A DNA stretch of 64,000 nucleotides, taken from NCBI RefSeq assembly GCF_029223545.1, contig NZ_CP097870.1, positions 124,001 to 188,000 of the forward strand. The letters are read 5' to 3'. The notes beneath the pieces were generated by a model. The model had not been told where the DNA came from. It saw only the letters and a program-made list of their open reading frames with translations, and did no database searches. The stretch comes from Thauera sp. GDN1. GTDB taxonomy: Bacteria; Pseudomonadota; Gammaproteobacteria; Burkholderiales; Rhodocyclaceae. A program made the position numbers and the translations under genes. Below are positions 1 through 15,205 of the stretch, piece after piece (position 1 is the stretch's first letter; every line of letters starts with the position of its first letter).

Positions 1-172
1 TGCCGCTGGCCTGCTTGAACTGCGGCAGGATGTGGCCGAACAGGCCGGACTGCTCGGTGGAGGTGGTCGAGGCGACGACGATCGAGGACGCCTGCGCGTG
101 GACGGCCAGCGGCAGCAAGGCGAAGGCGGCGGCGGCGAAACGGGCGAGCTGCTTGCGGGCAAGGGAAAGCAT
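1..172 (-). CDS. tupA: Tungstate ABC transporter substrate-binding protein, TupA-like (N-terminal part only)
   Basis: Only the first 57 codons are inside the window; the gene runs off the left edge. The ATG at 172-170 follows an AGGAGA ribosome site. Residues 1-26 form a signal peptide ending AVHA, so the product is periplasmic. The mature start reads IVVASTTSTEQSGLF, the signature of TupA-type oxyanion binding proteins, which use the TTS run to hold tungstate; they feed a TupBC ABC importer for tungsten cofactor synthesis. The divergent ModE-like regulator supports an oxyanion role. Tungstate rather than molybdate is inferred from the motif and cannot be settled from this fragment. Confidence 0.75.
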   Translation of the reverse strand, partial: MLSLARKQLARFAAAAFALLPLAVHAQASSIVVASTTSTEQSGLFGHILPQFKQASG

Positions 173-240
173 CGGGGGAGTCTCCTCGGGAATCTGCGGG
201 CGGGAAGCGCCGCGGGACGTGCGATTGCCGTCCGCGGTCG

Positions 241-253
241 GATTGGCGCAATC
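241..253. promoter_or_regulatory. Inverted repeat between tupA and its divergent regulator
   Basis: GATTG-GCG-CAATC is a perfect 5-bp inverted repeat with a 3-bp centre in the 117-bp divergent intergenic region. A second GATTG-like half lies at about 222-226. It sits 36 bp before the regulator start and is a plausible operator for that regulator. This is inference from position and symmetry only. Confidence 0.35.
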
Positions 254-289
254 TATTGGCCCCGTCCGACCCGATCAATATGAACAGAA

Positions 290-1411
290 ATGCATAGGAT
301 CAGCCTCCACTACACGCTGGGTACCGCCGCTGCGCCGGCGCTGGTCCGCAATCCGCTGCTCGACCTGCTGCAGGCGGTCGATGACTGCGGTTCGATCTCG
401 GCGGCGGCGCGCGCGGTCGATCTCTCCTACCGCCACGTCTGGGGCGAGCTCAAGCGCTGGGAGGCCGCACTGGGCCAGCCGCTGATCCTGTGGGAGAAGG
501 GCCAGGCCGCGCGCCTGTCCGAGTTCGGCGCCAAGCTGCTGCTCGCCGAGCGCCAGGTGCAGGCGCGCCTGCTGCCGCAGATCGAGGCGCTGCGCGCGGA
601 CCTCGAGCGTGCGTTCGCGATCGCCTTCGACGATTCGGTGCATGTGCTGTCCTTCCACGCCAGTCACGATGACGCGCTGGCCGCGCTCGGCGACGAGGCG
701 CGCGGCGGCGGGCTGCACCTCGACGTTCGCTTCACCGGCAGCGTGGATGCGATCCGCGCGCTCAACGAGGGCCGGTGCACGATGGCCGGCTTCCATGTGC
801 GCCTGCCGGCGGCGCCGGGCTCACTCTCGCAACGCAGCTACAAGCCGCTGCTGCGCCCCGGCCTGCACAAGCTGATCGGTTTCGCCCGCCGCAGCCAGGG
901 CCTGATCGTCGCCCGCGGCAACCCGCTCGGCCTGCGCGGCCTGAGCGACCTCGCGCGGCCGGGTGTGCGCTTCGTCAATCGTGCGCGCGGCACCGGCACC
1001 CGGGTGGTGCTGGATGAGCTGCTCGGCGAGCTGGGACTGAGCGGATCGGCCATCCACGGCTACGCCGCCGACGAGCCGTCGCACGCCGCGGTCGCGCAGG
1101 CGGTGGCCAGCGGCCAGGCCGATGCCGGCTTCGGTATCGAGGCCAGCGCGCGCAGCCGCGGGCTGGATTTCGTGCCCCTGGCGGAGGAGGCCTACTTCCT
1201 CGCCTGCCTCAAGTCGACGCTGGAGCAGCCCGCCACCCGCGCCCTGCTCGCCGTGCTGCGTACCGCCGAATGGCAGCAACGCCTGGCGCAGCTCCCCGGC
1301 TATGCGCCGATGCAGAGTGGCGAGGTGCTGTCGATGAGCCGCGTGCTGCCGTGGTGGCGTTTCGGGAGGCGTGGCGGCGGAGGCAGAGGCGATCGCAAGG
1401 TCGATCAATAA
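290..1411 (+). CDS. Transcriptional regulator with ModE-like HTH and PBP-like substrate-binding domain
   Basis: A 373-residue protein. Residues 15-85 resemble the ModE/LysR winged helix (NPLLDLLQAVDDCGSISAAA followed by the DLSYRHVWGEL recognition helix). Residues 110-330 look like a periplasmic-binding-protein fold (ARGTGTRVVLDELL, SGQADAGFGIEA). This architecture is known from oxyanion-responsive one-component regulators in which the binding domain senses the ligand. It is divergently transcribed from the tungstate-binding protein gene, so it probably controls uptake of that oxyanion. The last 20 residues are basic and low-complexity. The ATG at 290 is used; an ATG at 280 is out of frame and stops at once. 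Function is inferred; the ligand is not proven. Confidence 0.65.
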   Translation: MHRISLHYTLGTAAAPALVRNPLLDLLQAVDDCGSISAAARAVDLSYRHVWGELKRWEAALGQPLILWEKGQAARLSEFGAKLLLAERQVQARLLPQIEALRADLERAFAIAFDDSVHVLSFHASHDDALAALGDEARGGGLHLDVRFTGSVDAIRALNEGRCTMAGFHVRLPAAPGSLSQRSYKPLLRPGLHKLIGFARRSQGLIVARGNPLGLRGLSDLARPGVRFVNRARGTGTRVVLDELLGELGLSGSAIHGYAADEPSHAAVAQAVASGQADAGFGIEASARSRGLDFVPLAEEAYFLACLKSTLEQPATRALLAVLRTAEWQQRLAQLPGYAPMQSGEVLSMSRVLPWWRFGRRGGGGRGDRKVDQ

Positions 1412-1414
1412 GCC

Positions 1415-1446
1415 GATGTTTGAATTGAAAAATTCCGTGAAACATC
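1415..1446. promoter_or_regulatory. Interrupted palindrome upstream of mnmG, parS-like halves
   Basis: GATGTTT (1415-1421) pairs with AAACATC (1440-1446), and GAATT (1422-1426) pairs with AATTC (1431-1435) around a GAAA loop, leaving CGTG (1436-1439) unpaired. The outer parts TGTTT and CGTGAAACA equal the two ends of the consensus parS palindrome with 14 nt in place of the central CA. It could be a terminator-like hairpin for the upstream regulator, a degenerate ParB site, or chance. Confidence 0.35.
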
Positions 1447-1524
1447 AGCGCGGAACCTGGCCGTTCGGACGCTGAAGGCGTAGAATCCTGCCCCTTGTTC
1501 ACGCATTGCAGCACGGAGCGCGCC

Positions 1525-3467
<1,943 letters not shown>

Positions 3468-3471
<4 letters not shown>

Positions 3472-4127
3472 GCGGACGCCTGCAGCCTTACGCCAACCAA
3501 CTTGCCGACGGCATCGCCACGCTCGGCCTCGCCCTGGCGCAGGAGACCGTCGACCGCCTGCTCGCCTTCGGCGAACTGCTGCTGAAGTGGAACAAGGTCT
3601 ATAACCTGAGCGCGATCCGCAGCCCGCAGGAGCTGATCACCCACCACCTGCTCGACTCGCTGGCGGTGCTGCCGCACCTGGAAAGCGTGAACCGGCTCGC
3701 CGACATCGGCTCCGGTGGTGGCCTGCCCGGTGTGGCGCTGGCGATCGTCCGCCCCGGGCTGCTCGTGAGCTCGATCGAGACCGTGGGCAAGAAGGCGAGC
3801 TTCCAGCAGCAGGCGAAGATCGAGCTCGGGCTGGGCAACTTCTCGGTGCTCAACAAGCGCGTCGAGCAGGTGCAGGCCGGGAGCCTGCCCGGCGGCGCGG
3901 CCGAGGGCGTGATCTCGCGCGCCTTCTCCAGCCTGGCGGATTTCGTGAACCTGTCCGGCCACCTCGTTGCCGAGGGCGGTGCGCTGTATGCGATGAAGGG
4001 CGTGAATCCCTTGGACGAGATTGCGGCGCTGCCATCTGGCTGGACCATCACCGAAACCCATGCGCTGAGCGTCCCGGGGCTGGATGCCGAGCGTCATCTG
4101 CTCGTCATCCGCCGCGCGGGATCCTAG
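3468..4127 (+). CDS. rsmG: 16S rRNA (guanine527-N7)-methyltransferase RsmG (GidB)
   Basis: 219 residues. RsmG methylates G527 of 16S rRNA with S-adenosylmethionine; its loss gives low-level streptomycin resistance in other bacteria. The SAM-binding loop is [17 protein letters not shown] at about residues 77-93, preceded by [11 protein letters not shown] and ITHHLLDSL, both hallmarks of the family. The ATG overlaps the mnmG stop (ATGA), implying translational coupling. About 145 nt separate it from parA. Confidence 0.97.
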
Positions 4128-4272
4128 TGCAGGCCCGCTCCCACGCAGACGAAGCGCCTGCGGTGCGACAGGAGGCTGAACATGCCCCGCATGTTGCGCC
4201 GCCGCATTGAAGTACACTCCGGGTTCCGCGCCGCGTGCGCAGCCCCTGCAAACGGAATAGCCTGAACCGAAC

Positions 4273-5043
4273 ATGGCCAAGATTTTCTGCGTCGCCAACC
4301 AGAAGGGCGGGGTGGGCAAGACCACCACCTGCGTCAACCTCGCCGCCGCGCTGCACCAGGCCGGACAACGTGTGCTGCTGATCGACCTCGACCCGCAGGG
4401 CAACGCCACCATGGGCAGCGGCATTGACAAGCGCGGGCTGCAGCACTCGGTGTATCACCTGCTCGTCGGCCTCGTGGACCTGGCCGGCGTGCGCGTCGCC
4501 TCGCCCTCCGGCGGTTACGACGTGCTGCCCGCCAACCGCGATCTGGCCGGCGCCGAGGTCGAGCTGGTCAACCTCGACCAGCGCGAGAAGCGCCTGCGCA
4601 ACGCGCTGAAGGCCTTCGCTGCCGACTACGATTTCGTCCTCATCGACTGCCCGCCCTCGCTGTCGATGCTGACCCTGAACGGCCTGTGCTGTGCCAACGG
4701 CGTGATCATCCCGATGCAGTGCGAGTACTACGCGCTCGAGGGGCTGTCGGACCTGGTCAACACGATCAAGAAGGTGCATGCCAACCTCAACCGCGAGCTC
4801 AAGATCATCGGCCTGCTGCGGGTGATGTTCGATCCGCGCGTCACCCTGCAGCAGCAGGTCTCGGCGCAGCTCGAGGGCCATTTCGGCGACAAGGTGTTCC
4901 GCGCCATCGTGCCGCGCAACGTGCGCCTGGCCGAGGCGCCCAGCCACGGCATCCCCGGCGTGGTGTTCGACAAGGCCGCCAAGGGCGCCCAGGCCTACAT
5001 GGCGTTCGCGCACGAGATGATCGAGCGCGCGAAGACCTTCTGA
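4273..5043 (+). CDS. parA: Chromosome-partitioning ATPase ParA (Soj)
   Basis: 256 residues, a Soj-type ParA without the N-terminal HTH of plasmid ParA. The deviant Walker A box KGGVGKTT is at residues 11-18, LLIDLDPQGNAT at 36-45 and LIDCPPSLS near 122. ParA binds DNA non-specifically in its ATP form and moves ParB-parS complexes, pulling replicated origins apart. It starts an ATG 14 nt upstream of its partner parB cluster; parA and parB are clearly one operon. Its position after mnmG-rsmG is the classical origin-proximal arrangement. Confidence 0.97.
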   Translation: MAKIFCVANQKGGVGKTTTCVNLAAALHQAGQRVLLIDLDPQGNATMGSGIDKRGLQHSVYHLLVGLVDLAGVRVASPSGGYDVLPANRDLAGAEVELVNLDQREKRLRNALKAFAADYDFVLIDCPPSLSMLTLNGLCCANGVIIPMQCEYYALEGLSDLVNTIKKVHANLNRELKIIGLLRVMFDPRVTLQQQVSAQLEGHFGDKVFRAIVPRNVRLAEAPSHGIPGVVFDKAAKGAQAYMAFAHEMIERAKTF

Positions 5044-5057
5044 CATTCGGGATCGAC

Positions 5058-5909
5058 ATGAACAAACCCAGACTCAAGGGCCTCGGCCGCGGCCTCGATG
5101 CGCTGCTGGCGGCCAACCACGAAGAAGAGGCCGAGAAGGGCGCGCTGCAGTCGCTGGCCACGATCGCGCTGCAGCCGGGCAGGTACCAGCCGCGTACGCG
5201 CATGGATCCGGGTTCGCTCGAGGAGCTGGCGGCGTCGATCAAGGCCCAGGGTGTGATGCAGCCGATCCTGGTGCGCCCGGTGGCGGAGGACGCCTGGGAG
5301 ATCATCGCCGGCGAACGGCGCTGGCGCGCGGCGCAGATCGCCGGCCTGACCGAGGTGCCCTGCCTGGTGCGCGAGATCCCCGACGATGCCGCGCTGGCGA
5401 TGTCGCTGATCGAGAACATCCAGCGCGAGGACCTCAACCCGCTCGAAGAGGCGGCCGGCATCCAGCGCCTGATCGACGAGTTCGAGATGACGCACCAGCA
5501 GGCGGCCGACGCGGTCGGGCGCTCGCGGCCGGCGGCCTCGAACCTGCTGCGCCTGCTCAACCTCGCCAAGCCGGTCCAGGAGCTGCTGATGGCGGGCGAC
5601 ATCGACATGGGACACGCGCGCGCGCTGCTGCCGCTCGATGGCGCCAGCCAGATCCAGCTCGCCAACCAGGTGGCGGCGAGGCAGCTGTCGGTGCGCGACA
5701 CCGAGCGTCTGGTGCAGCAGATCCTCAATCCGCGCCTGAAGAAGCCCGTCCCCCAGCCCGATCGCGACCTGCTGCGGCTGGAAGAGGAGATCGCCGACGC
5801 GATCGGCGCCACGGTGAAGATCAAGGCCAACAAGAAGGGGGCCGGCGAGGTCACGATCCGCTTCGGCAGTCTGGACCAGCTCGACGGCGTGCTCGGCCGC
5901 CTGCGTTAG
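5058..5909 (+). CDS. parB: Chromosome-partitioning CTPase/DNA-binding protein ParB (Spo0J)
   Basis: 283 residues. The N-terminus MNKPRLKGLGRGLDALL is typical. GERRWRA (85-91) and ENIQREDLNPLEEAAG (119-134) are the CTP-binding/clamp motifs of chromosomal ParB. The HTH that reads parS is near 140-190, and a C-terminal dimerisation domain ends in LDQLDGVLGRLR. The ATG at 5058 lies 14 nt after parA; the reading frame is open further upstream inside parA but lacks ParB homology. Its TAG (5907-5909) overlaps the TAA of the convergent MFS gene. I found no intact parS palindrome in this window. Confidence 0.97.
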   Translation: MNKPRLKGLGRGLDALLAANHEEEAEKGALQSLATIALQPGRYQPRTRMDPGSLEELAASIKAQGVMQPILVRPVAEDAWEIIAGERRWRAAQIAGLTEVPCLVREIPDDAALAMSLIENIQREDLNPLEEAAGIQRLIDEFEMTHQQAADAVGRSRPAASNLLRLLNLAKPVQELLMAGDIDMGHARALLPLDGASQIQLANQVAARQLSVRDTERLVQQILNPRLKKPVPQPDRDLLRLEEEIADAIGATVKIKANKKGAGEVTIRFGSLDQLDGVLGRLR

Positions 5910-7252
5910 GTCCCGTCGGCGCGCGCATCCTCGTCGGCGAGCCGCGCCCTCGCCACCCCGCGGGCCTCGTCGATGCCGGCCAGCGGCAGCAGTGCCAGCA
6001 CGAACAGCAGGATGCAGAACAGCACCGCGCCCTGAAGGCCGAGCAGCCACTGCAGCAGACCGACGCCGAAGATGCCGAAGATCGCCGCCAGCTTGCTGAA
6101 CAGGCCCCAGAAGCCGAACAGCTCGGCGGCCCGGCTCTCCGGCGCGAACATGCCCACCAGCGCGCGCCCGACCGACTGGCTCGAGCCCAGGCTCAGCCCG
6201 GACAGCAGGCCGGCGAACAGGAACACCTGCTCGGGGCGCAGCGCCAGGCCCAGCCAGCCATTGAGCGCCGCCGTCATCGGCGCGACGAAATGGATGGCGA
6301 GGATGGCCGCGATCCACAGCACCAGGGTCAGCGCGTAGGTGCTGCGCCCGCCGAGCCGGCCGTGCAGCGCGCCGAACACCAGGGCGCCGAGCAGGGCGGT
6401 GATCTGCACGACGATGAACATCAGGTTGCGCGTCGCTTCGCTCCAGCCGATGACCTGCGCGCCGTAGATGAAGGAGAAGGCGACGATCACATAGACGCCC
6501 GCCATCGCGAACAGGATCGAGAGGAACAGCCAGGCGAGGTCCGGGAAGTCGCCCACCGTGCGCACCGTGTGCAGCAGGCGCCGGTAGGCGGTCCCCACCA
6601 CCGCCATGCGCAGGCGCCGGCGTTCGCCGACGACCGGTTCGCGCAGCCAGACGAAGGTGGGGATTGCCGCCAGCAGGAAGAAGGCCGCGGCGAAGGGGCC
6701 GACCCAGCGCATGCGCTCGAAGTTCTCCGCGCTCGCCTCGCCCAGGAAGACGAGCACGAATCCTGCCGAGACCAGTCCGCCGGCATAACCCAGCGCCCAG
6801 CCCAGGCCGGAGATGTGGCCGAGTTCGTGACGTTCGCCGAGGAAGGGCAGGAAGCTGGCGACGAAGGATTCGCCCGCCGCGTAGGCGGTGTTCGACACCA
6901 CGATCAGCGCGAAGCCGAGCCAGACATAGCCCGGCTGCACGTAATACAGCAGCGCGGTGCTGCCCACGGTGAGCAGGTAGCTCGCGAACAGCATGCGCTT
7001 CTTCGCCCGCGCATGGTCCATGACGGCGCCCAGCAGGGGCGCGCTGACCACCACCAGCGCATAGCTCACGCATAGGGCGAGGCTCCACAGCAGGTTGCCG
7101 AGGCGGTAGTCGGGCGCATCGCCCACGATGATCCGGGTGTACAGGTCGCCGAAGATCACCGTGATGATCAGCAGCGTGTACGCCTGGTTGGCGAAGTCGA
7201 ACATGCACCAGCCGAAGATTTCGCGCCGGCGCGCCTTGTGGGTCTCTATCAT
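5906..7252 (-). CDS. MFS transporter, UMF1 (Atg22-like) family
   Basis: 448 residues with about 12 hydrophobic segments. The opening REIFGWCMFDFANQAYTLLIIT is the marker of the UMF1/Atg22-like branch of the major facilitator superfamily, and DHARAKKRM is the loop after helix 2. The conserved LGSSQSVGRALVGMFAPESRAAELFGF is also typical of the branch. Family members are thought to export amino acids or other small metabolites; the bacterial substrate is unknown. It is convergent with parB, sharing 4 nt of stop codons, and divergent from the atp operon. The C-terminal tail is short and acidic/basic mixed. Confidence 0.85.
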   Translation of the reverse strand: MIETHKARRREIFGWCMFDFANQAYTLLIITVIFGDLYTRIIVGDAPDYRLGNLLWSLALCVSYALVVVSAPLLGAVMDHARAKKRMLFASYLLTVGSTALLYYVQPGYVWLGFALIVVSNTAYAAGESFVASFLPFLGERHELGHISGLGWALGYAGGLVSAGFVLVFLGEASAENFERMRWVGPFAAAFFLLAAIPTFVWLREPVVGERRRLRMAVVGTAYRRLLHTVRTVGDFPDLAWLFLSILFAMAGVYVIVAFSFIYGAQVIGWSEATRNLMFIVVQITALLGALVFGALHGRLGGRSTYALTLVLWIAAILAIHFVAPMTAALNGWLGLALRPEQVFLFAGLLSGLSLGSSQSVGRALVGMFAPESRAAELFGFWGLFSKLAAIFGIFGVGLLQWLLGLQGAVLFCILLFVLALLPLAGIDEARGVARARLADEDARADGT

Positions 7253-7390
7253 GCGGACGATGGGGTCGTGGTCGGGGGCGGGCGGGGTCCGGAAGGGCGT
7301 GCGCGGGCCGGTTTCCAGCGCCGATGGATGTATTGTCTTTTATAAGATATGGGACCACGTCGAAGAGTCGTGCTGCAATGCAACCAAGGT

Positions 7391-7419
7391 TTGACTTTGC
7401 TGCGGTTAACCCCTACTAT
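7391..7419 (+). promoter_or_regulatory. Sigma70 promoter of the ATP synthase operon
   Basis: TTGACT (7391-7396) and TACTAT (7414-7419) are separated by exactly 17 bp. Transcription would start near 7426, about 48 nt before the atpI ATG. This placement also rules out longer in-frame atpI starts at 7324 and 7378. Confidence 0.8.
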
Positions 7420-7473
7420 CCGCGGGATTTTAGGCGGTCGCCAGCGTCTCGACACGCATGTGCGATAAAACCC

Positions 7474-8669
<1,196 letters not shown>

Positions 8670-8725
8670 GTTCAAGTTTCATCTTCAGCGTAGTACCTGG
8701 TTTTTAAACTCACCTTCCCCACTAA

Positions 8726-8980
<255 letters not shown>

Positions 8981-9027
8981 TCGGTTCGAGTTCATCCATC
9001 CTTGAACCAACCTGAGGGCCAAGAACC

Positions 9028-9501
9028 GTGAATTTGAACGCAACCCTGATAGCCCAGCTCGTTGTGTTCTTCATTCTGGCGTGGTTCACGATGAAATTCG
9101 TGTGGCCGCCCATCGTGAAGGCACTGGACGAGCGTGCGAAGAAAATCGCAGACGGGCTGGCAGCTGCGGACAAGGCCAAGGCTGATCTGGCACTCGCCGA
9201 GAAGAAGGTCGTCGAGGAACTGCGCAAGGCCCGCGAATCCGCGGGCGATGTGCGTACCTCCGCTGAAAAGCAGGCGAGCCAGCTGATCGACGAGGCCCGC
9301 GCCGAAGCCACCCGCATCATCGCCGCCGCGCGCGAGGCCGCCGAAGCTGAAGCCGGTGCCGCTTCCCAGCGCGCCAAGGAAGCCCTGCGCGACCAGGTCG
9401 CCCATCTGGCCGTTGCCGGCGCCGAAAAGATCCTGCGCCGCGAGATCAACGCCCAGGTGCATGCCGAGCTGCTTGCCAACCTGAAACAGGAACTGCACTA
9501 A
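9028..9501 (+). CDS. atpF: ATP synthase Fo subunit b
   Basis: 157 residues. One N-terminal membrane helix (about 5-24, [19 protein letters not shown]) leads into a long alanine/glutamate-rich coiled coil, the peripheral stalk that holds F1 to Fo as a dimer. The start is GTG at 9028, giving [10 protein letters not shown], the normal N-terminus. It stops 3 nt before atpH. Confidence 0.97.
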   Translation: MNLNATLIAQLVVFFILAWFTMKFVWPPIVKALDERAKKIADGLAAADKAKADLALAEKKVVEELRKARESAGDVRTSAEKQASQLIDEARAEATRIIAAAREAAEAEAGAASQRAKEALRDQVAHLAVAGAEKILRREINAQVHAELLANLKQELH

Positions 9502-9504
9502 GTC

Positions 9505-10038
9505 ATGGCCGAGAACGTCACCATCGCGCGCCCCTATGCCGATGCCGCCTTCGAGCTGGCTCGCGGGGCTGGTGCGCTGGGGCCTTGGTCGGAAGCGCTG
9601 GATCGGCTCGCCACCGTGGCGGCCGATCCGAACATGAAGGCGTGCTTCAAGGATCCCAAGCTTTCCGCCGACCAGTGCTTCACGCTGATCAAGGAAGTTT
9701 CGGGTGATCTGACCGCCGAGCAGCAGAACTTCGTCCGCGTGCTCGTGGACAACGAACGCCTGCTGGTGCTTCCGGAGATCCGTGACCTGTTCGTTGCACT
9801 CAAGAACGAACACGAAGGCGTCCTGGAGGCCGAAATCGCCTCCGCCTTCCCGCTCGACGATGCAGCCCTGGCCGCACTGAAGGCCGACCTCGAAGCCCGC
9901 TTCAAGGCCGCCATCAACGTTACGGTCAGCATCGACCCCGAACTCATCGGTGGGGTCCGCATCGCCGTGGGCGACGAAGTCATCGACGCCTCGGTCCGCG
10001 GCAAGCTCGCGAACATGGCCGCTGCGCTAAAGAACTAG
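9505..10038 (+). CDS. atpH: ATP synthase F1 subunit delta
   Basis: 177 residues. Delta caps F1 and binds the b dimer. The N-terminal helical domain starts [14 protein letters not shown] and the C-terminal signature [26 protein letters not shown] is complete. It sits in the canonical F-H-A order, 3 nt after atpF and 8 nt before atpA. Confidence 0.97.
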   Translation: MAENVTIARPYADAAFELARGAGALGPWSEALDRLATVAADPNMKACFKDPKLSADQCFTLIKEVSGDLTAEQQNFVRVLVDNERLLVLPEIRDLFVALKNEHEGVLEAEIASAFPLDDAALAALKADLEARFKAAINVTVSIDPELIGGVRIAVGDEVIDASVRGKLANMAAALKN

Positions 10039-10046
10039 GAGCATAA

Positions 10047-11591
<1,545 letters not shown>

Positions 11592-11612
11592 GGCCGGCGA
11601 GGGAGACGGAAT

Positions 11613-12482
11613 ATGGCTGGCGGTAAGGAAATCCGTACCAAGATCAAGAGCGTGCAAAACACGCGCAAGATCACCAAGGCCATGGAGATGGTGGCCGCGT
11701 CCAAGATGCGCAAGGCGCAGGACCGGATGCGCGCTGCCCGTCCCTTTGCCGAGAAGATCCGCCGACTCGCCGCGAACCTGTCCCAGGCCAATGTGACCGA
11801 TTACAAGCACCCCTTCCTGGTCCGCAAGGACCAGGTCAGGCGGGTGGGCTTGATCCTGGTGACCACCGACAAGGGTCTGTGCGGTGGCCTCAACACCAAC
11901 GTCCAGCGTATCGCTGTCAACGCCATGAAGGACTGGGAGTCCTCGGGCGTGACCGAGATCCGTGCCTGCGCCATCGGCAACAAGGGTCTGGGTTTCATGC
12001 AGCGCATGGGCGTCAAGGTCGCGTCGCACGTCACCCAGCTGGGTGACACGCCGCACCTGGAGAAGCTGATCGGTCCGGTCAAGGTCATGCTCGACGCGTT
12101 CCAGAACGACGAGCTCGACGCGGTCTATCTGGCCTACACCCGCTTCGTGAACACCATGAAGCAGGAGCCGGTGCTGGAGCAGCTGCTGCCGCTCACCGGC
12201 GACAAGCTGGGCACGCCCGACAGCTCGTGGGACTACCTCTACGAGCCGGATCCGCAGGTCGTCATCGACGAGCTGCTGGTGCGCTACGTCGAGGCGCTGG
12301 TCTACCAGGCCGTGGCCGAGAACATGGCATCCGAACAGAGCGCGCGCATGGTGGCAATGAAGGCCGCTTCCGACAATGCCAAGAACGTGATTGGCGAACT
12401 GCAGCTGGTCTACAACAAGACCCGCCAGGCCGCGATCACCAAGGAGCTGTCGGAAATCGTCGGCGGCGCCGCCGCGGTGTAA
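11613..12482 (+). CDS. atpG: ATP synthase F1 subunit gamma
   Basis: 289 residues. The N-terminal helix [20 protein letters not shown] and the C-terminal helix [20 protein letters not shown] form the rotating central shaft; [11 protein letters not shown] is the conserved motif of the globular part. The length is typical for betaproteobacteria. It is 21 nt after atpA. Confidence 0.98.
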   Translation: MAGGKEIRTKIKSVQNTRKITKAMEMVAASKMRKAQDRMRAARPFAEKIRRLAANLSQANVTDYKHPFLVRKDQVRRVGLILVTTDKGLCGGLNTNVQRIAVNAMKDWESSGVTEIRACAIGNKGLGFMQRMGVKVASHVTQLGDTPHLEKLIGPVKVMLDAFQNDELDAVYLAYTRFVNTMKQEPVLEQLLPLTGDKLGTPDSSWDYLYEPDPQVVIDELLVRYVEALVYQAVAENMASEQSARMVAMKAASDNAKNVIGELQLVYNKTRQAAITKELSEIVGGAAAV

Positions 12483-12493
12483 CGGATTATTGA

Positions 12494-13909
<1,416 letters not shown>

Positions 13910-13963
13910 CGAGGTCGCCCGCGCGCCGCTGCGGCGGTGCGCGGGACATCAAGGGGAAACACA

Positions 13964-14389
13964 ATGGCTATGACGGTACATGTCGACATCGTCAGCGCGG
14001 AAGAGCAGATCTTCTCCGGGCTCGCAGAATTCGTCGCATTGCCGGGCGAAGCGGGCGAACTGGGCATCCTGCCCGGCCACATGCCGCTGATGACCCGGAT
14101 CAGGCCGGGTGCCGTGCGCGTGCGTGCCCAGAACGCGACCGAGGAGGAACTGATCTTCGTCGCGGGTGGCCTGCTGGAGGTTCAACCGGGTCTGGTGACG
14201 GTGCTTGCCGACACCGCGATCCGTGGCAAGGATCTGGACGAAGCCAAGGCGCTCGAAGCCAAGCGCAAGGCCGAGGAAGCCATGGCCAACCAGACCGCGC
14301 GTCTGGACTACGCCAAGGCCCAGGCCGAGCTCATGGAAGCGGTGGCACAACTCGCCGCCATCCAGCGCCTGCGCAAGCGCGGTCACTGA
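13964..14389 (+). CDS. atpC: ATP synthase F1 subunit epsilon
   Basis: 141 residues. The beta-sandwich starts [17 protein letters not shown] with the typical [19 protein letters not shown], followed by two C-terminal helices (about 88-138) that can insert into F1 and inhibit ATP hydrolysis. The ATG at 13964 follows AAGGGGAA; an in-frame ATG at 13937 lies upstream of that ribosome site. Last gene of the operon; a terminator follows 27 nt later. Confidence 0.96.
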   Translation: MAMTVHVDIVSAEEQIFSGLAEFVALPGEAGELGILPGHMPLMTRIRPGAVRVRAQNATEEELIFVAGGLLEVQPGLVTVLADTAIRGKDLDEAKALEAKRKAEEAMANQTARLDYAKAQAELMEAVAQLAAIQRLRKRGH

Positions 14390-14416
14390 GCGTAGCGATC
14401 CCCGGGGTCGCAAAGG

Positions 14417-14445
14417 AAAAAGCAGCTCGCCGAGCTGCTTTTTTT
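14417..14445. terminator. Bidirectional intrinsic terminator between atpC and ubiJ
   Basis: AAAAAGCAGCTCG-C-CGAGCTGCTTTTT is a perfect inverted repeat with an A run on the left and seven Ts on the right, so it can end both the atp operon and the convergent ubi operon. Confidence 0.9.
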
Positions 14446-14503
14446 GTTTGTGCGCCCGTTGCGCTCGCCTTCGGGCCCGTCAGGCGCCGCGGATCGACCC
14501 CCC

Positions 14504-15085
14504 TCAACGCCCCTTCTCCAGACGCGCCACGCGCTTGTCGAGGCGTGCCACCGCATCGCGCAGCGCCACCGCCTCTTCCATGAATCCGGGCAGCGCCTTG
14601 CGGGTGACGAGTAGCGGCGATTCCTCGGTGAGATACTCGGCCAGATTGCCGCCGGCGCGCGCGAGCGAACGTCGGCCCTCGTCCACGACCTTGCGCCCGC
14701 CCTCCACCAGGCGATGGGCCGCGATGTCGCCGAACACCCGCGACAGATCCTCCTCGGCATCCCAGCGCAGGTGGCGGAACACGAAGCCGAGGGCCTCGGC
14801 GAACTCGGCATTGCCTTCGATGCGGACGTGGCGCATCGCGCTTTCCAGTCCGTCCGCGAGCAGCCGTGGCAGGTCCGCGACCGCCAGGCGCAGCGTGACC
14901 TCCGGCGCCTCCTCGCCGCTCCATTCGGCGAGCTGACCGTCGGCGGCGACCGAGAAGTCGATCTCGACCACCGGTGCGAGTGCGAGCCGCGCGGTCCGCC
15001 CCGCATGCGGCTGCAGGCGCTGGCGTGCCCATCCCGCTTGCGACAGCAGGTGGTTGGTGGCCGACAGGAACAGGCTGGAGATCAT
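14504..15085 (-). CDS. ubiJ: Ubiquinone biosynthesis accessory factor UbiJ
   Basis: 193 residues. UbiJ has an SCP2 lipid-binding fold (about 20-130) that holds hydrophobic ubiquinone intermediates for the Ubi hydroxylase/methylase complex. The C-terminal heptad stretch LRDAVARLDKRVARLEK is the expected coiled coil for pairing with UbiK. It lies downstream of ubiE, as in the ubiE-ubiJ-ubiB arrangement, though ubiB is absent here and the terminator follows at once. A 120-nt gap separates it from the Tim44-like gene, with no gene in it. Confidence 0.88.
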   Translation of the reverse strand: MISSLFLSATNHLLSQAGWARQRLQPHAGRTARLALAPVVEIDFSVAADGQLAEWSGEEAPEVTLRLAVADLPRLLADGLESAMRHVRIEGNAEFAEALGFVFRHLRWDAEEDLSRVFGDIAAHRLVEGGRKVVDEGRRSLARAGGNLAEYLTEESPLLVTRKALPGFMEEAVALRDAVARLDKRVARLEKGR

Positions 15086-15205
15086 GGCTGCACTCCGGGC
15101 GAAGCGGATGGAAGGGAAGCTGGAACGCAGCGGGCCTGCCGGCGAAGCCCCGATCGGGCGTCGCGGACAGGCCCGCTGTGTGCTGCGGAAGACTGCGATC
15201 CGTAC

